NCBI GenBank assembly: GCA_021787855.1
Contig: JAJYLI010000003.1
Location: forward strand, 1-42,702
Length of the DNA stretch: 42,702 nt
DNA from: a bacterium
GTDB lineage: Bacteria > Gemmatimonadota > Gemmatimonadetes > Gemmatimonadales > JACORV01
Direction of reading: 5' to 3'
The translations under genes were made by a program, and so were the position numbers. Numbering within the stretch: the first letter of the stretch is position 1; each line of letters begins with the position of its first letter. This document shows positions 42,661-42,702 of this stretch, one piece after another. The notes under the pieces were generated by a model, which saw only the letters and a program-made list of their open reading frames with translations, ran no database searches and had not been told where the DNA came from.

Positions 42661-42702
42661 CCCAACCCGGCCTCCGGTGGTGACTTGGCGACGTGAGAAC
42701 CG

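Noticed and set aside
42661-42702. Possible start of another CDS (gtggtgacttggcgacgtgag)
   Set aside because: Too short before the window edge to support.

Overview
The window is a gene-dense, almost entirely + strand, very high-GC bacterial chromosome segment. The gene order and the Bacteroidetes-like promoter motifs suggest an FCB-group organism such as Gemmatimonadota (inference only). From left to right it contains: nuoD(C-term)-nuoEFGHIJKLMN; a phosphohexomutase; a divergent UPF0182 membrane protein; an arcC-sucC-sucD-[EIIA-Ntr-like+CBS]-ndk cluster; DUF177-rpmF-plsX-fabH-fabD-fabG-acpP-fabF; mqnE-mqnA-mqnC-PurE-like-ispF-DedA-xerD; a DUF6263-like secreted protein; kdsB-pyrG-kdsA-kdsC-kdsD-lptC-lptA-lptB-rpoN; and a GT2 glycosyltransferase. 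I saw no CRISPR, rRNA, tRNA or mobile element. The signals I rate highest are: (1) near-absence of the degenerate palindrome RTCGAY, visible as about 67/67 Val-Asp pairs using GTG and 17/21 Ile-Asp pairs using ATTGAC; (2) an operon of phosphoryl-transfer enzymes carrying an EIIA-Ntr-like/CBS fusion; (3) an LptB with a ~155-aa N-terminal extension; (4) an MqnE with an apparent CX5CX2C radical-SAM motif; (5) a PurE-like protein in the mqn cluster that lacks the conserved GGAAH histidine; (6) a shared TTGANM-N17-TAGSTT promoter architecture at three operon heads. All counts are by eye.
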